From: Latrodectus hesperus
Taxonomy: Eukaryota > Arthropoda > Arachnida > Araneae > Theridiidae
Length of the DNA stretch: 64,000 nt
Direction: 5' to 3'
NCBI GenBank assembly: GCA_037975125.1
Contig: CM075850.1
Span: 123,425,826 to 123,489,825 of the forward strand
Made by a program: the position numbers and the translations under genes. Under the pieces are notes generated by a model, which ran no database searches, was not told the DNA's origin, and was given only the letters and a program-made list of their open reading frames with translations. How positions within the stretch are numbered: the stretch's first letter is position 1; the number at the start of each line of letters is the position of its first letter. Shown piece by piece: positions 42,481 to 57,720 of the stretch.

Positions 42481-45400
42481 AAGATAAAAAAGATGCGAAT
42501 AGATTGCCGATGTAATTTGAATAATGAAATGAAAACAGGAGGAATATAAAAAAACTATAATTCTACCACTTAAAGTAGAGCGTTCTCTCAGAGCATTTTG
42601 AAATAATTTATAAAAATAATGTTTCAGTGACATGAAAATGTGTTTTTATACACATATTAATCAAGAGGTAAATATATACCATTCGTACTTGGTTAATAAA
42701 GAGAATGAATGTATTTTTTAGAAAAAGTAAAATCTCGATTTCCGACTTGTTTTTATAAGAATCCCTTTTAAAATTTGGATATTTCATAAAGTCCATTTTT
42801 ATAAAAAAAAAGGAAGAAAATTCGTGTTTCTGTGACTCTACTAAACAAACAGTGTCACTGGTGTCCATATCTTAATACTTTACTAAAAGTTTATGGTCTC
42901 AATTTTTGGAAAAAGTCAACCAGAGCTATATCTGGAAAGTGAGGGGGATGCTTCTGATTACTCACAGGTAGACTTATTATTCCAAATAATCTGCAAGGAG
43001 CCTGGAAAGAGAAGGACTTGGGACATAATAATAAAAGAAACACTGATTTCCTGCATGAAGTACGTTACACTTGATGCTTCAAAATTTTTTTTCGATAAAT
43101 GAAGTCTTTAGTGTGCACAATCATACATGTGAACTAGTAAAAGGAAAAAAATTCACATAAACCAAAATAATGTGACTTATACAGTGATCGAAGAAGGTAA
43201 TAAACTTACCACCTGGACATGTGATTTCTTAATTCCCTTTTTACCTCAGATTTGCAGTCTTCTTTCTAACTATTCGCAACAATTGTATCCTTTCGAATTG
43301 TTGCCAGCGAATATCGATTGTGGCAAATTATTTATATATTTTATAAATAAGTGTACTTTAATAGCAAATTTTTGATGCACATTTTAATAATAAAGGCCTG
43401 ATATGACAGTCAGTTCTTTAGCATAGTAAGTATTCATTATTATAAATTTTAAGGAAAAACATAAAATCATAATAAAACAATTATTATTTATATGAATCAG
43501 TCAGAAAAAATTTCAATAATCTCTTAATAAATATGATTTCTTTCCTTTATAATAAATTTAAAACTTGTTCACGCTCACGAAGATAACTTTGGAATCTTCT
43601 TTTTGAATACGTAAAATAAAGGTCATATTCCCAAAAATATGCGTATATATTTCCTTTCAGAATAAATTCGGCATTTCTGAAAAGTATTACACAAGTATCA
43701 CAGTACTCCGAATAGCTGTACTTATGTATCCATGGCAATAGTATCAAAACAATGACGAATCGAAAAGGAATTGATAAATGAGGAAATTAGTATTTTGGAT
43801 TACGAATTTTTCACATGTCTGCATATTTTTCTAGTGAATGAGTTATTCCTTAACCTTCAAATATCAACAGTGCTTTCTTAGTTTTTTGGGGGAGGAGTGT
43901 AAAAATTAAAATGAAATTTGAACAAATAATGTATAAATCATAAGGAAGTTGATAAAATTATAAGTAATTTTTGATGCAATTGCTTGTAAATGAAGTTAAG
44001 AAATAAATCTGTTCTGGTTTTAAAAGGAAAAATATCGTAGAACAGGTTAAGCACGCGATTTCAAAAAGCAATCATAATTTAGTTTTAAGGCGTGTTCTCT
44101 TTAACTCAAATAACTAGGCGAGTGTTTCAATTGTTGAATGAATAGGAAATGTTACTATTAATATATAGTCATAATTATCCGAGCGCAAAAGATTTGAAAT
44201 TAGTTACTAAAGTTATCAACAAATATATGTTATTATCTTAATTTCAAGTTCAAAAAATAAAACTTTGTGGCACTTTTCGAAATCACTTCAAAATCAGTTA
44301 AACCATGCAAAAGACATAAAATGTTGGCATAGAAAGAAGTCAGAGAAGTAAACGAAGAGTATATTAAAAGGCAATGAAATCATAATTATTATTCAATCAT
44401 TATTGCCTGGTAAACGGAAGAAATAATTCAACCTAAAAATATGTCAAAATTTAAAGGTAACTATTTACAGTTAATAAAATTTATTAAATATGCACAAAGT
44501 ATTAAAGGTTGAATGAATAAAATTTTTTTTCGAATCTGAATCAAAATTCGAATGCTAAAAATATTAAAAGAATTTGAATTCATTGCGTCAAAAAGTTGTG
44601 AGAGATGAAAAGAAACAATAATTTAAAAAATTTACAATTGGAATGAGATATAAAAATTAAAAATTCAAAGCATTTGACATTAAAATAGTATTTGACTTAA
44701 AATAATGTTTCTATGAGTATTATCACACACTAAAATAATATAAAAAATTATTAAATTATAAATTATTAGAATTTTTTAAAAGTAATGAAGTCAATAATTC
44801 AGAACTAGAATTATTCATAGATTATGTTATTGAGATATTTTAACTAATATATGATGAGAAATATATAATATCGTATATATGTTGAAAGATTTTTGCGAAT
44901 GCGTTTTTAAATTTATACTGAATTTTCTGGTTGTGTCTATAAATAAAAGATAGAAAATAATTCTTCGATAGAAATAATATGTTTCATGATATTTAAATAA
45001 GTAAAGTGAAATTAGACAAATAAAATCTACGTAAATGCATTTCTTATGCAAAAGCCATTCTACAACACTTTTTTCCATTTTTAATAAATAATTTATTTAT
45101 TAAATTTTATCATTCAGTTAATTAACCTTTAATGCATAATTTAGCGAATAAATAATTCTAAATAATTAAAAAACAAAATTTCTATTGTTTTATACAGTAC
45201 TTAAAAATTATTTAGGTAGTTTAATTTTGATGTATTAACACAATGATGTTTACCATTTATTAAACAAAACTCCCTCATAAGAGGCGACTTTACTGGTAGT
45301 GGATATATTCAAGATAAAAAAAATTTTTTATTTATGTGATTTTTTATAAAAATTTTCATTAGTTTCGGAAATGGTAACTTCTTTATAGCATTAAAAGTTA

Positions 45401-46868
45401 ATGATAAAAAATTATCTGAAATACCTCTAATAAAAGATAAATAATTTAACCTTTTAATGACTAACAAAATAATTATTAATATAATTATAAATAAATTCAA
45501 AAAGAGACGATGCAGTTTGTTTCTGAAAATACTTTCACTTTGTGTAAAGCAGGGGTCGTTTAACAGAGACATACTGCATAGAGTGTATTTCGGGAGCCAC
45601 TCTTAATATCCACTTCTAAGGGGAGACTCAAATTGACAACTGTTCACTTAATATACCAAGTCTCGATCAACGGAAATATAAAATCATTATTATACTTTTA
45701 TATAAATTTATAGTTATTGTTTATATAAAACATAATAAATAATAACACAAAAATGTTATAATTTATGATTTAGCCATAACAAATAATTAAATATGAAAAA
45801 TACAATTCTATATACTTTCAGAGATGAAAAAAGAAATGCTAACTCATTTACAACAATTAGTCAATCTAATTTTTTATAAGGCTAACAGCAGCAAAAAAAA
45901 AAAAAAGCGACCGAAGTAAATAATTTGAAAGTCAAAACGAGAGTGAAAAACAATTATAAACAACTTACACGTGTCCCTCATCTTCTAAAAAAACCTTGGT
46001 GCTCTGAAGGAGGTTTTTGAAAACGAGGGGAAATTCGTTTCTTTATCATTCTTTCTTTTGCGTGTAAACGAAAAATAAAACTTTTGCAACGTTAGTGATA
46101 ACGTGGATCTAAAAAGAAAAAAAAGAATCGACTCTATCACGGGACCGGGTCACCAACTCGTGAGCTGCAAGCTTTTGGAATCCTTCCAAGGAAGTCAGCG
46201 GCGCTTGATTGAAAAACCCAACCTCAATTACGATTTGTGATTTGCTGCGGCTGTCGAGGATGCAAATGGCGTCAACTTTCGAATAAAAGATGTCCTTTAT
46301 TATGCAGATCCGCTGCAATTAGAGAGTTACTCATCACATCCCCTTCCTTTGAAGCAATTAGAAAGATTTGTTTAAAGCAAAGATTAATTCTGTAAATTAA
46401 AGAAAATGTGTTAGGGAACTCTTTTGGAACGAGCAGTCCCGTTTTGTTCTTTAAGAAATTGATGTTTATATTTAGTGCTTATGAAAGTGAAAAACAGAAC
46501 TTGATTTGGTATATTTCTACATTCATAAAATGGTTGTTTTTTTGGCGTACGTAGCTAATCATTAATTTTAAGAAATTTTATTTACTTATTTAATATGGAT
46601 CCTTAAAAAGCTCTCGTAACTTCTCAAGAAAAATACTATAAAGATGATACTTAATTCAAAAAATTAATTGAAGTTTTTTTATTTCTAGCAAGTACCTGCA
46701 AAATCTGTGAGTAATGTTATATTGCTGTATAATTTATGTACTGTTCATTGAGTTCATTATTTAAACAGCAAAAAGCATTTTTCGAACTGTCTATAAGCGA
46801 ACCTTTTGAAATACTTTTTGTTAGATGCATATTTTACTACGGATAGTGTATGCACTAATTATACATAC
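42481..46868. other. Intergenic upstream of Sarm, no gene recognised
   Basis: AT-rich with chance frames only. 46100-46330 is a little more GC-rich and unexplained. Confidence 0.5.
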
Positions 46869-47460
46869 ATAGAGGCGCAGGCGAGACCCGGACTCTACCT
46901 TAAGGTTTGGAATACTCGTCCATCGCCAAGAGCCTCGTCATTTTGAAACTCAGCCAGGTCACATCTGAGCTGCATCTTCCTTTCCATATATATATGTCAC
47001 ACAAGGGAAAGGACTTTTGAGCGTCACAGAGGATGGTAGACACACCCCAACCCACTGAGTTCGAGCAACCCAGTGAGGGAGAATGTGGTCACCCTCCCAA
47101 CCACTGCCCGCTACAAATGATGCTGATCTTAACGAGAAGCGGCATGAAACTACTGTGAGCCACTGGAGCTCAACACTAATGAATGAGAGTTTTCCCTTAA
47201 TGGCATAACCTTACTATATAGAGTTATACGGCCTTTAAGCAGACGTAGTGTATTGATTTCAAGGTTAACCTTTTGCAGATAGTGAGCCATATCCACATGT
47301 CGCAAGGTAGGAAACCCAGTAAACTGGCATGTACTCATCCTGACTGATGTACATGACGACATCCACCTCCGACTATAGCTGGGTTGGAGGGTGTGACTTT
47401 TTCCTCGGAAGCACCCATTCTTATGGTGACTGAATCTCTTGGACAGGACAGCTTTAATTA
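46869..47460. repeat. GC-richer repeat-like block (unclassified)
   Basis: The composition differs sharply from the flanks, starting AGGCGCAGGCGAGACCCGGA. It has no recognisable frame. Probably the non-coding end of a retroelement. Confidence 0.35.
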
Positions 47461-47535
47461 CACAGCTTTCAGTGGATTGTGCAGAACGAAAAGCTGTTAC
47501 AATATTTTTTACTGCTTACTGGCTTCTGAGAGATT

Positions 47536-47827
47536 TTGTTGTTGTTGTTGTTACTTATGACACTTGGAGAAGCCAAGCTCGCTATGCCTTGGCAATACGA
47601 ATTTAAGTCAATTGGGAGCGTCTTTCGTTTAATCAGAGCACCATGAAGGTGAAAGTACGACTTTTGCTCTTCAAATCCTCCGATAGATGGCAGCACCAGA
47701 GGATCTACTCCCTCAATTTTGGCATTGATCTGAAGGGGGAGTAAATTTCTCCAGACCATTGCACTCATGGTAACTGCTCAACGACCGACCACAGGACTTT
47801 CGATTTCACAGATTTAACGAGCACGTA
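47536..47827 (-). mobile_element. tRNA-derived SINE, family A, copy 2 (head missing)
   Basis: Body and tail match 6079-6457 closely, with an expanded GTT/AAC tail (GTTGTTGTTGTTGTT, from about 47536). The tRNA-like head is absent, so the copy is 5'-truncated. Confidence 0.8.
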
Positions 47828-49684
47828 TAGAGAGATTTTTCTTTTACATAACAGATATGTTCACATATTACAATATCAGAAAACCTGGAAACTTCGTGTC
47901 AGTCTCCCTTACGTACTAGTCTTTACTATGCCATAAGCATCTCTAGAGAAATTGATGTTGGTATACCTATTGTCTGCATGCACGTTTTTGGAAAGAATAT
48001 TTAACAATTTTCAAGGGTTCATTCTTTTTGGCATTTGAATATGACCCATTATATATAAAATGTCTAACAAGAAAGTCATTTATAGGGAATGGCCGAGTGC
48101 CATGCCCCCTTTGCAGCTGTTAGCCTATCTTCTAGGAGGTTCAAATGTCAACAACTTTATATTAATGTAATATATTTGTATATTATATATTTATGCCTTA
48201 ATTTTCCAAAACTGGGAACTAATAATTCAAGAGTTTTTGTTCTTTTGAAATTTGAGTTTCTGAGTTGCATATAAATTACCAGGTAACTCTAATGAAATAT
48301 ATTTTCGACAAATGATGCTTTCTTTTCTGTAATAAATTTTTATGAAAAATTATTATTAAAGAAATGTTTATTTCGCATATTTCTGTTGTTCATGATAAAT
48401 CATAGATTTATAAAATCTTTTGTGAAATCACGATATCTAAATTTATTTAATTGCTTTTGTGTTTTGCAGAAACAGAGATATTCACATCCTCTAGATAGTT
48501 TGTGCAAAACAGCTTGAAATATATATTATGTGCATACTTAAAATGAAATTTCTAGATATCATGACTTAATTACGGAATTAAAACTAGAAAGGAATACTAA
48601 ATTATTTTAAAAAAGTAATTTTGTCATAAAGAAAGCTATCAATGTCATTGGCAGCACTTTATGCTGCATATGCAATTCTAAAAGGACCAAAATCCAAAAA
48701 TATCACTCCAGAGTAAGGGCTTAGCTTCGCTTTCTTGGGTCACAATATATGCAAAGTTGGCACACTATGGCTAATAAAATTAGAATCAATGGCAATCATT
48801 CTTCCATTATATTCTGCACAATCTTGGTCACCTATAGATCTCCCCATGGACACGACACCAACCAACGATTAGGATCTACAGTTTAAGAAGGTTTTCAAAG
48901 CACTAAATGTACATCTTCCCGAGTTGGCGATGGAAGCCATCAGCTGTTGAGATAAAATAATCAAAATGCAGACCATTTACCAAGCATTCTCTGGAAGGCA
49001 GCAATTTTGATAAACAACCCAATCGAGTCTAAGTTCTAAGAGAATGTTTCTATCTTCCTTAGGTCAATTATGGGTGTGTAAATTTTGAAAAGAGAGTGTC
49101 GACCCAATTATTCGACAATGATTAAAAAATTATGAATCAATTAAAAATTTTTCGTAGAAAAGCAGTTGAAATATTAACATTTTGCTTCAATACGAAACAA
49201 ATTACAAAAAAATCAGTTTGTGATGTGCAATGGTAACTTAAAAGTTGTGCACCCACTGACTTTAATGCATTAAGGCTTTAAAATAAAAGTGTTAAAAACT
49301 ATAAAGCTAAAAATATAAATAAACACAATTGGCTTCAATAAGATCAGTCTTATTTGTGTTTACTTTCGGTACGTTCTTCGCTGCAGTTCACTGACCTGCT
49401 ATCTGTCAGTTACCAAGAAATCAGTTCGATTTCCCATTGGCCTCCAGCAGTATTTCGAGTGGTCAAAAAGCAAAAGTTCAGGGCCAGAATCGATAAGAGT
49501 ATTTCAATATGCTTGTGATTGAAGCAACGTTTAACCCGTTGAAGTTAAAGCTCGATCATACAATATCAGTTCAGAGTAACGGAAGCGAGCGGTATTGTCG
49601 CATATAAGCCTTTTAAAATATTCATGATTTATTTATTATATTAGTTGAATTAAAGTAAAGAGATATTTGCTACTTTTATTACAA
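47828..49684. other. Intergenic, no gene recognised
   Basis: AT-rich. 48650-49030 has LINE-endonuclease-like phrases that are too decayed to call. 49370-49600 is GC-richer and unidentified. Confidence 0.4.
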
Positions 49685-49980
49685 TAAATGCCTGCAGCAC
49701 ATTTGATACAGTGTAATACGTTGACTTGAACAGAAGTCTCCCATAAGGCATTTTAATTTGCGTCGTATTGCTTGTTTCCGAGAGGATTTACATAGACAAT
49801 GGAACGCATTCACTTGCTGCAAAGAGAAAAATCCCAGGCACCAAATTTTAACAAATGGACATGCAAATAGCAGAAAGTGAAACATGCATTTATTGTTCAG
49901 TACTAACTGGGATCTAACCCGAGACCTTCCATTCTAAAGAGCGTAGACCATTAGACTACGTTAAGATTCATACGGTATAC
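49685..49980 (-). mobile_element. tRNA-derived SINE, family D, copy 1
   Basis: Minus head: GTAGTCTAATGGTCTACGC (A box) and GGTCTCGGGTTAGATCCCAG (B box). The body shares its layout with 61390-61615 on the minus strand (head, ATGCATGTTT, then GTCCATT...CTATG). A Cys-rich frame inside is part of the SINE body. Confidence 0.6.
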
Positions 49981-50179
49981 AAATGTATGTGTTTGTATCC
50001 ATTTAGATCAGCATCCACACATATCTGAAACTAAGGTAATAATTTATAATTTATAAAAACAGTTAAAAGAATAAACTTTAAAACGTTATCAACAAATGCA
50101 TTTTAACTCGAATTTGTGGATTGCTTAACGTCCCAAACCCATCGCAAGACATTTTAACATCTTCCGTATAATTGCCAGG

Positions 50180-50375
50180 CTAGCGAATGTTTCCTAAATA
50201 GAGGGCGTATGCACGTGCGACAAAGGAGGACACCTGTAAAATTCCCAAGCACACACCCGCGCATGCAGCCATCTCTTGTTGCTTAACAGTGGTTGGGGTT
50301 GAACCTGGGACTTATACTTCTGAAGAGCGATGCCTACCACTAAGTGATGGTAAGTCCATAACACATGCATGTGAA
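50180..50375 (-). mobile_element. tRNA-derived SINE, family D, copy 2
   Basis: Minus head: CTTAGTGGTAGGCATCGCTC (A box) and CCCAGGTTCAACCCCAACC (B box), followed by a body similar in layout to copy 1. Confidence 0.6.
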
Positions 50376-50385
50376 TCAACGATTA

Positions 50386-52237
<1,852 letters not shown>

Positions 52238-52479
52238 ATTTATAATTCAAATGCTGCAATTTAAAATGTTCTCAGTGGTTTGTAAATGAGTCCAGAATTT
52301 TATGTGGTATTCTCAATTTTTTTTCCAAAAATGAAAAAAAATGCAAACAAAATATTCGACCGCAATTTATGGCGCGTGTGAATGTTTGCGAACCAAGAGA
52401 TAAGCGAATGTGTAAAAAATACAAGCTACAAATAGCGAGATAAACTCTTTTTTTGTAAGACAATGTAATCACGTCTGTG

Positions 52480-52790
52480 ACCTACCCCCTCCCCTTATCG
52501 CAAGCATCCCGCGCAGTAAATTTTTTCAAAAAAATCTTTTTCTCATCCCTGAACGTTTTCTTATCTCCCTCCTCAAAGACATTGAAGATCGCCCTTTGTT
52601 TCGCGGATGTCATTGTTACGCGAATGGAATTGCGTATGAGTGGAATCGGGTCCAATTAGCTTGGACTGCCCGACGTTTCTGTTTCATTTGATGGCTTTTA
52701 TCTCCGCGACTTCGTGTCGGCCTCAGCAAACCCTACTTGAAATAAAAGGATGACGCAATGCCGTTTCATGCTGATGTAATGCGCTTCTCC
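52480..52790. other. GC-richer unique block
   Basis: About 300 bases with many CpGs (CGCGCAG, TCGCGGATG, CCGCGACTTCG) in an AT-rich region. No frame or repeat recognised; could be a regulatory element or unannotated exon. Confidence 0.3.
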
Positions 52791-53567
52791 TTTGCACAGA
52801 TTCTTTATCCTAATTTTTTTAAAGGGAAAAAATTTAATATTTGTAAAGTATAACTTAACTTTTTTTCTAACAAAAAAACTTTAAAAATAGAATTTGAAAT
52901 ATCTTAGCTTAATAGTAGTAGGTTTGATTAATTACTATACATTAATTTAAAATAAATTAATTAATCGTGTTTTCGTAAGGCCAATAACTTAATTCTGAAT
53001 TTGAAATATATTAAATGTATATTTTCCATTGATGGATGATTTAAATTTCAATTATTTCCAAACTATTCCGGTTTTTTTGCCACTGATTACCAATACAAGT
53101 TCTTTTTATTTATACAACCTAGCTTGAAAAGGTATCTTTTTCATTTTCAAAAAGTTTCGAGATCGATACCCGACTCCACCAAAAAGCTCTACACTTAAGA
53201 AACCAATACATTTTTGCGGGACCTAATGTCCTTCCACTATTTAAATATTTGAAAACATGTTTTTACTTGTTAACCTCGTCACTAAACCGGGTTCAAAATG
53301 ATAGGCATTAATGTATTCGAGGGAACAGAAATGTGATGGAGGACACCATTACAATGAAACAAATAAATCAGTAACACGTAACTTAAAATACCAGTATCCT
53401 ACTGTGAAAATAACAATTTAGTGCTGACAATATCACACAAATATAATTTGTATCGACAGTATAAATACAATATTTCAATAACAAAAACAAACTATTTTAT
53501 CAAAATATAATTTTAAAATCATCTCTTTTATGAATCGAAAAAGAGTTTACAATAATAATAAATATGA

Positions 53568-53573
<6 letters not shown>
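52791..53573. other. Intergenic, no gene recognised
   Basis: AT-rich, with a faint tRNA-like B-box phrase near 53162. Confidence 0.4.
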
Positions 53574-53603
<30 letters not shown>

Positions 53604-53612
53604 CATACACAT

Positions 53613-53699
<87 letters not shown>
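53574..53699. repeat. (TA)n microsatellite with duplicated edge
   Basis: TA tract with an internal ATGACATACACATATCAT interruption at about 53600-53617. The same ATGACATACACA follows the right end at 53698, suggesting duplication of tract plus edge. Confidence 0.93.
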
Positions 53700-53701
<2 letters not shown>

Positions 53702-55262
53702 CATACACAATCATACATAGTAACTTAATTAGCATCTGATAAATCATAACTTATGTATAATAGCATGTCGCATCATAATTAATTTGTTTGTACAAATATT
53801 TAGAAAACCTCAGTCTCTGCGTGTAAGGATAAAATTATCATCCCATTCAACAATAACTAAAAACTTTCAATCAGAACACTGCAATAAGGAATTTTTTCAA
53901 GATAAACCGACAATGGTAAAAAATATTTCTCTTTTTTAATGAAATGTATAGTCAGGTGAAAACTATACAACCATATTTTTAAAAATGATGTAATTATTTT
54001 GTTTGTTCTTAAGTACAAGTTAACGCAGAATATCCATTTTTAAATATTTAAGTTTACTATAGGATTTTTAAAGACAAATTTCTTCAGCACAACTTCTCGC
54101 CAATACCAATGATTTTATCCCGAAAACTGCTTCATCATCGTTCTTCGCTGTAATTCATTTCAATTTATCTTTCATGAATTTGATTACTTGAGTTTTTCTT
54201 TTCATATTTCTATCAGATAAGTCAATTATAAAAATGAGCTAATTCTATAAAATAATTGCTTCTAGTTCATAAAAATAAAATAAATTAATATAAGGGAAGA
54301 TACTAAAAATGAATTTTAAAACCGCTGAAAAGTTTTTGATCATTAAAAATTTGTGAAGATTTTATTTAAAGGTTGTGAAATAAAAAAGGCATTTAATTTA
54401 AAATTGTTAAACAATTTACTGACTCTGGTTCAATTTGGTTGTTGCTTTATGCTCTTGAGGATGAGTTGGTTGGTTCACTGTCAATGTTCTCTTATTGATT
54501 AAGAATTTTGATTGATTTGTCACTCTCTGGTCGTTATTTACACCCACAGGCATTGGTTTTTTTAGCTCTTATCTTTCTACCATAATGTTTCTGCACCAGA
54601 GTGTGTTGGTTTATCACTTAAGATCCTCTTTCGCCCCGAAAAATTCTTTTTGAACTTATATAATGATTTGTTAACAGTAGAGATTGAAGGTAACTTTTTT
54701 GTACTCACAAAAAGTGTTTTGTTAACTTGTCGCATTCAGTCACTTAATTGCTCTCAAGGGTTTTGATTGATTGTTTTATTAATGTGTGATCAATTTTTGC
54801 ATTCCATTAGTTTATTAGTTTGTCGATCTGTGATTAGTTTTTGCATACAAGTTCAAAAGTCAATAAGGGCTTGTAGTTTTAAAATAACATCCACCTAACA
54901 GAACGCTCATCATTTATCTTGCATGAATAATTGACATTATTTTAACACCTGATATATGTTTAAAATATATAAATATATTTTATTCAAATTAGATATAATA
55001 TATATGAATTTCAAATATCAGTATAAAATATTTTTCCCAGCAAATATATAGATGAAAAAATAAAATTTTCTCGAATTACGTTAAAAAAAGAACTTAATTG
55101 GATTTCTTTTAAAAGTTATATTTTTATCTCTGGATTGAACAACAATTCTTATTAAATAATTCGAAGCTTCGCTTAAACAAGCAAGCAATAAAATATATTT
55201 AGAATTAAATACATTTAATTCGCAATATTTTCTTATTATAAAATATGAAATTCAGTTTTATT
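53700..55262. other. Intergenic, no gene recognised
   Basis: AT-rich. 54420-54860 is T/G-rich with loosely repeated TTGGTT and TTGTCACT phrases. Confidence 0.4.

Positions 55263-55902
<640 letters not shown>

Positions 55903-55971
<69 letters not shown>
55903..55971. repeat. (TA)n microsatellite at SINE 3' end
   Basis: About 70 bases of TA immediately after SINE family B copy 2. Confidence 0.95.
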
Positions 55972-55978
<7 letters not shown>

Positions 55979-57625
55979 ATAATTAAATTTAATAGAAATA
56001 AAGATGCAGAAGAAGGATGGGGTAGAAATCGTCCTTAAAAATGAAACTAATTTGATATACATAGTTGATTAATATTTACTGGGTCAGCATAAAATAAATT
56101 GCTGTTTTTGTTTTATTCAAATACTATTGATTTCAATTTCGTTTACTTACTGCAATGAAAGTAAATGGATGACATCTAGAAAAGCACACGCACATTTTGC
56201 TTAACGTTTAATATTAGTCTTTTGTGCGATAAACATGCTGCAAATGGTGAACTCAAACTCTGCAAATTAAATATATCTCAATTTGCATGAACATGGACTG
56301 TTTTGTGTGATATGCATTTAGTCGCAGATATTTAGATTATTGCGATATGCTTTCGATTGATTTTCTCTGCCGGTAAACACGACCCACTGACTTTCTATTT
56401 TGAATCACGGTATAATACCGATTGTTGAATGATTCCTTGCCCTTTCACATCACACCAGGCGCGTGCAACGACGTCGTATCTAATTGAGTGAGTGAATAGA
56501 TTCTGTCAAAAGGACGGTTTTCAGATGGGTCACTTTCCACAAAGGCTGTACTTTCCTCTTTTGGGTGCCGCTTTTCACACCGTATTATCTGACATTGAAT
56601 ATCATTTTCTACGAGAGGATTTTAAATGAAATATTTTTAATTCAATTTATTTAGGAAAAAAATCATATTTGAAATTAAAATATTACCCATTAAATGAAGT
56701 TTGGAATCCTCTGTTCATCTACAGTAATTTTTCCACATGGCATCTAATTTAACCATGATTTACAGTTTTAAATGGAATCCAAACTCAAAAAGTATCGAAC
56801 CAGCAACTCATTGAACTGAAGGCCAGAGCATGAACTCTTTAGCTGTTTTTTCCATACATGTTGCATTAATAAATTTCAGGTTCAATGAATTCAAGTGCAC
56901 CACTATACAGTTAGAATTATTAAAAAAAATTTAAGTATTTTACATTTTTAAATTTTATTTTATACATTATGAAATAGGAAAATTAGACCAGGTATAAATT
57001 TCAATGCTTTTAGAGGAGTTTTGAAAACATTAAATATGATTCAAAATTTCTTGATTGAAATAATCTATATTTACTCATGCACATTTCTTCTCCTACATTA
57101 TTCGAATTAATTGGATGGAAATGATTTTCATTATAATTTTTCAAAGAAAAGTTCAATTTGTTCTGATGAGAAAAAAGAGAAAGTTATTTCAGATATGTAT
57201 ATTATACACAAATTAATAATTCAATTTTACAATAAAAGTAGTTGATGTCGCCTATAGAATAAATTCTTAAGCACATAAAATTCTAGGTTGTAAATTATAT
57301 AAACATGAATAGAATATATTATCATTAAGAATGCACTTACCAAAAGCCATTTTGAATAGTGAAATCGAGGAATCTTAAACAAATTAGAATGCAATTTACA
57401 GCCGGTGATGTAAAATAAATAAATATTGCTTGAAATTTTGTGAAATAAAATTCAAATCTTGCAAAAAGCGACAAAAAAAGACAACTTTTTTCAGTTTCAG
57501 TATTCCACACGTGCGTAACTCCTTTCAAAACTGTGAGAGAAATGAAATAATTTGCTCACTTTTTCTCACAGATAATGAATAAAGCCGCAAAAACGAGCAG
57601 GTAAAAAGGAACTCGCTTTACGCTC
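55972..57625. other. Intergenic, no gene recognised
   Basis: 56380-56590 is GC-richer and unexplained. 56785-56840 carries a tRNA-like B box (GTTGCTGGTTCGATAC on minus), probably a decayed SINE. Confidence 0.4.
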
Positions 57626-57680
57626 TGATTGGACCAGGACTGCTCGTGACCGTCTGACGTCAGAGCTTACGTATAAATGC
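57626..57680 (+). promoter_or_regulatory. Promoter-like cluster: inverted CCAAT, CRE, TATA
   Basis: Within about 50 bases lie ATTGG (57628-57632), the consensus palindrome TGACGTCA (57655-57662) and TATAAAT (57672-57678), inside a GC-richer island (57590-57720). Spacing suits a plus-strand RNA polymerase II start near 57700. No credible downstream exon was found. Confidence 0.35.
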
Positions 57681-57720
57681 CTCGTGCCATTAAGTACAAC
57701 ATACCTGAGCGCAGCGATAT

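Noticed and set aside
42040..42633. Minus-strand frames of 70-100 codons upstream of Sarm exon 1
   Set aside because: No recognisable domains; most likely 5' UTR and promoter sequence with raised GC.
49679..49885. Cys-rich minus-strand frame after a good acceptor and ending at AATAAA, resembling a secreted-peptide exon
   Set aside because: It lies wholly within the body of a tRNA-derived SINE (head at 49902-49975) and shares body sequence with the SINE at 61390-61615.
49900..49980. Possible tRNA genes here and at 6400, 28960, 50300, 55670 and 62580
   Set aside because: A and B boxes are present, but acceptor stems do not pair and each is followed by a SINE body; these are tRNA-derived SINE heads.
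57343..57360. ATGGCTTTTG followed by GTAAGT on the minus strand as an alternative Sarm first exon
   Set aside because: It ends in phase 1, and joined to exon 2 it reaches a stop after about 35 codons.
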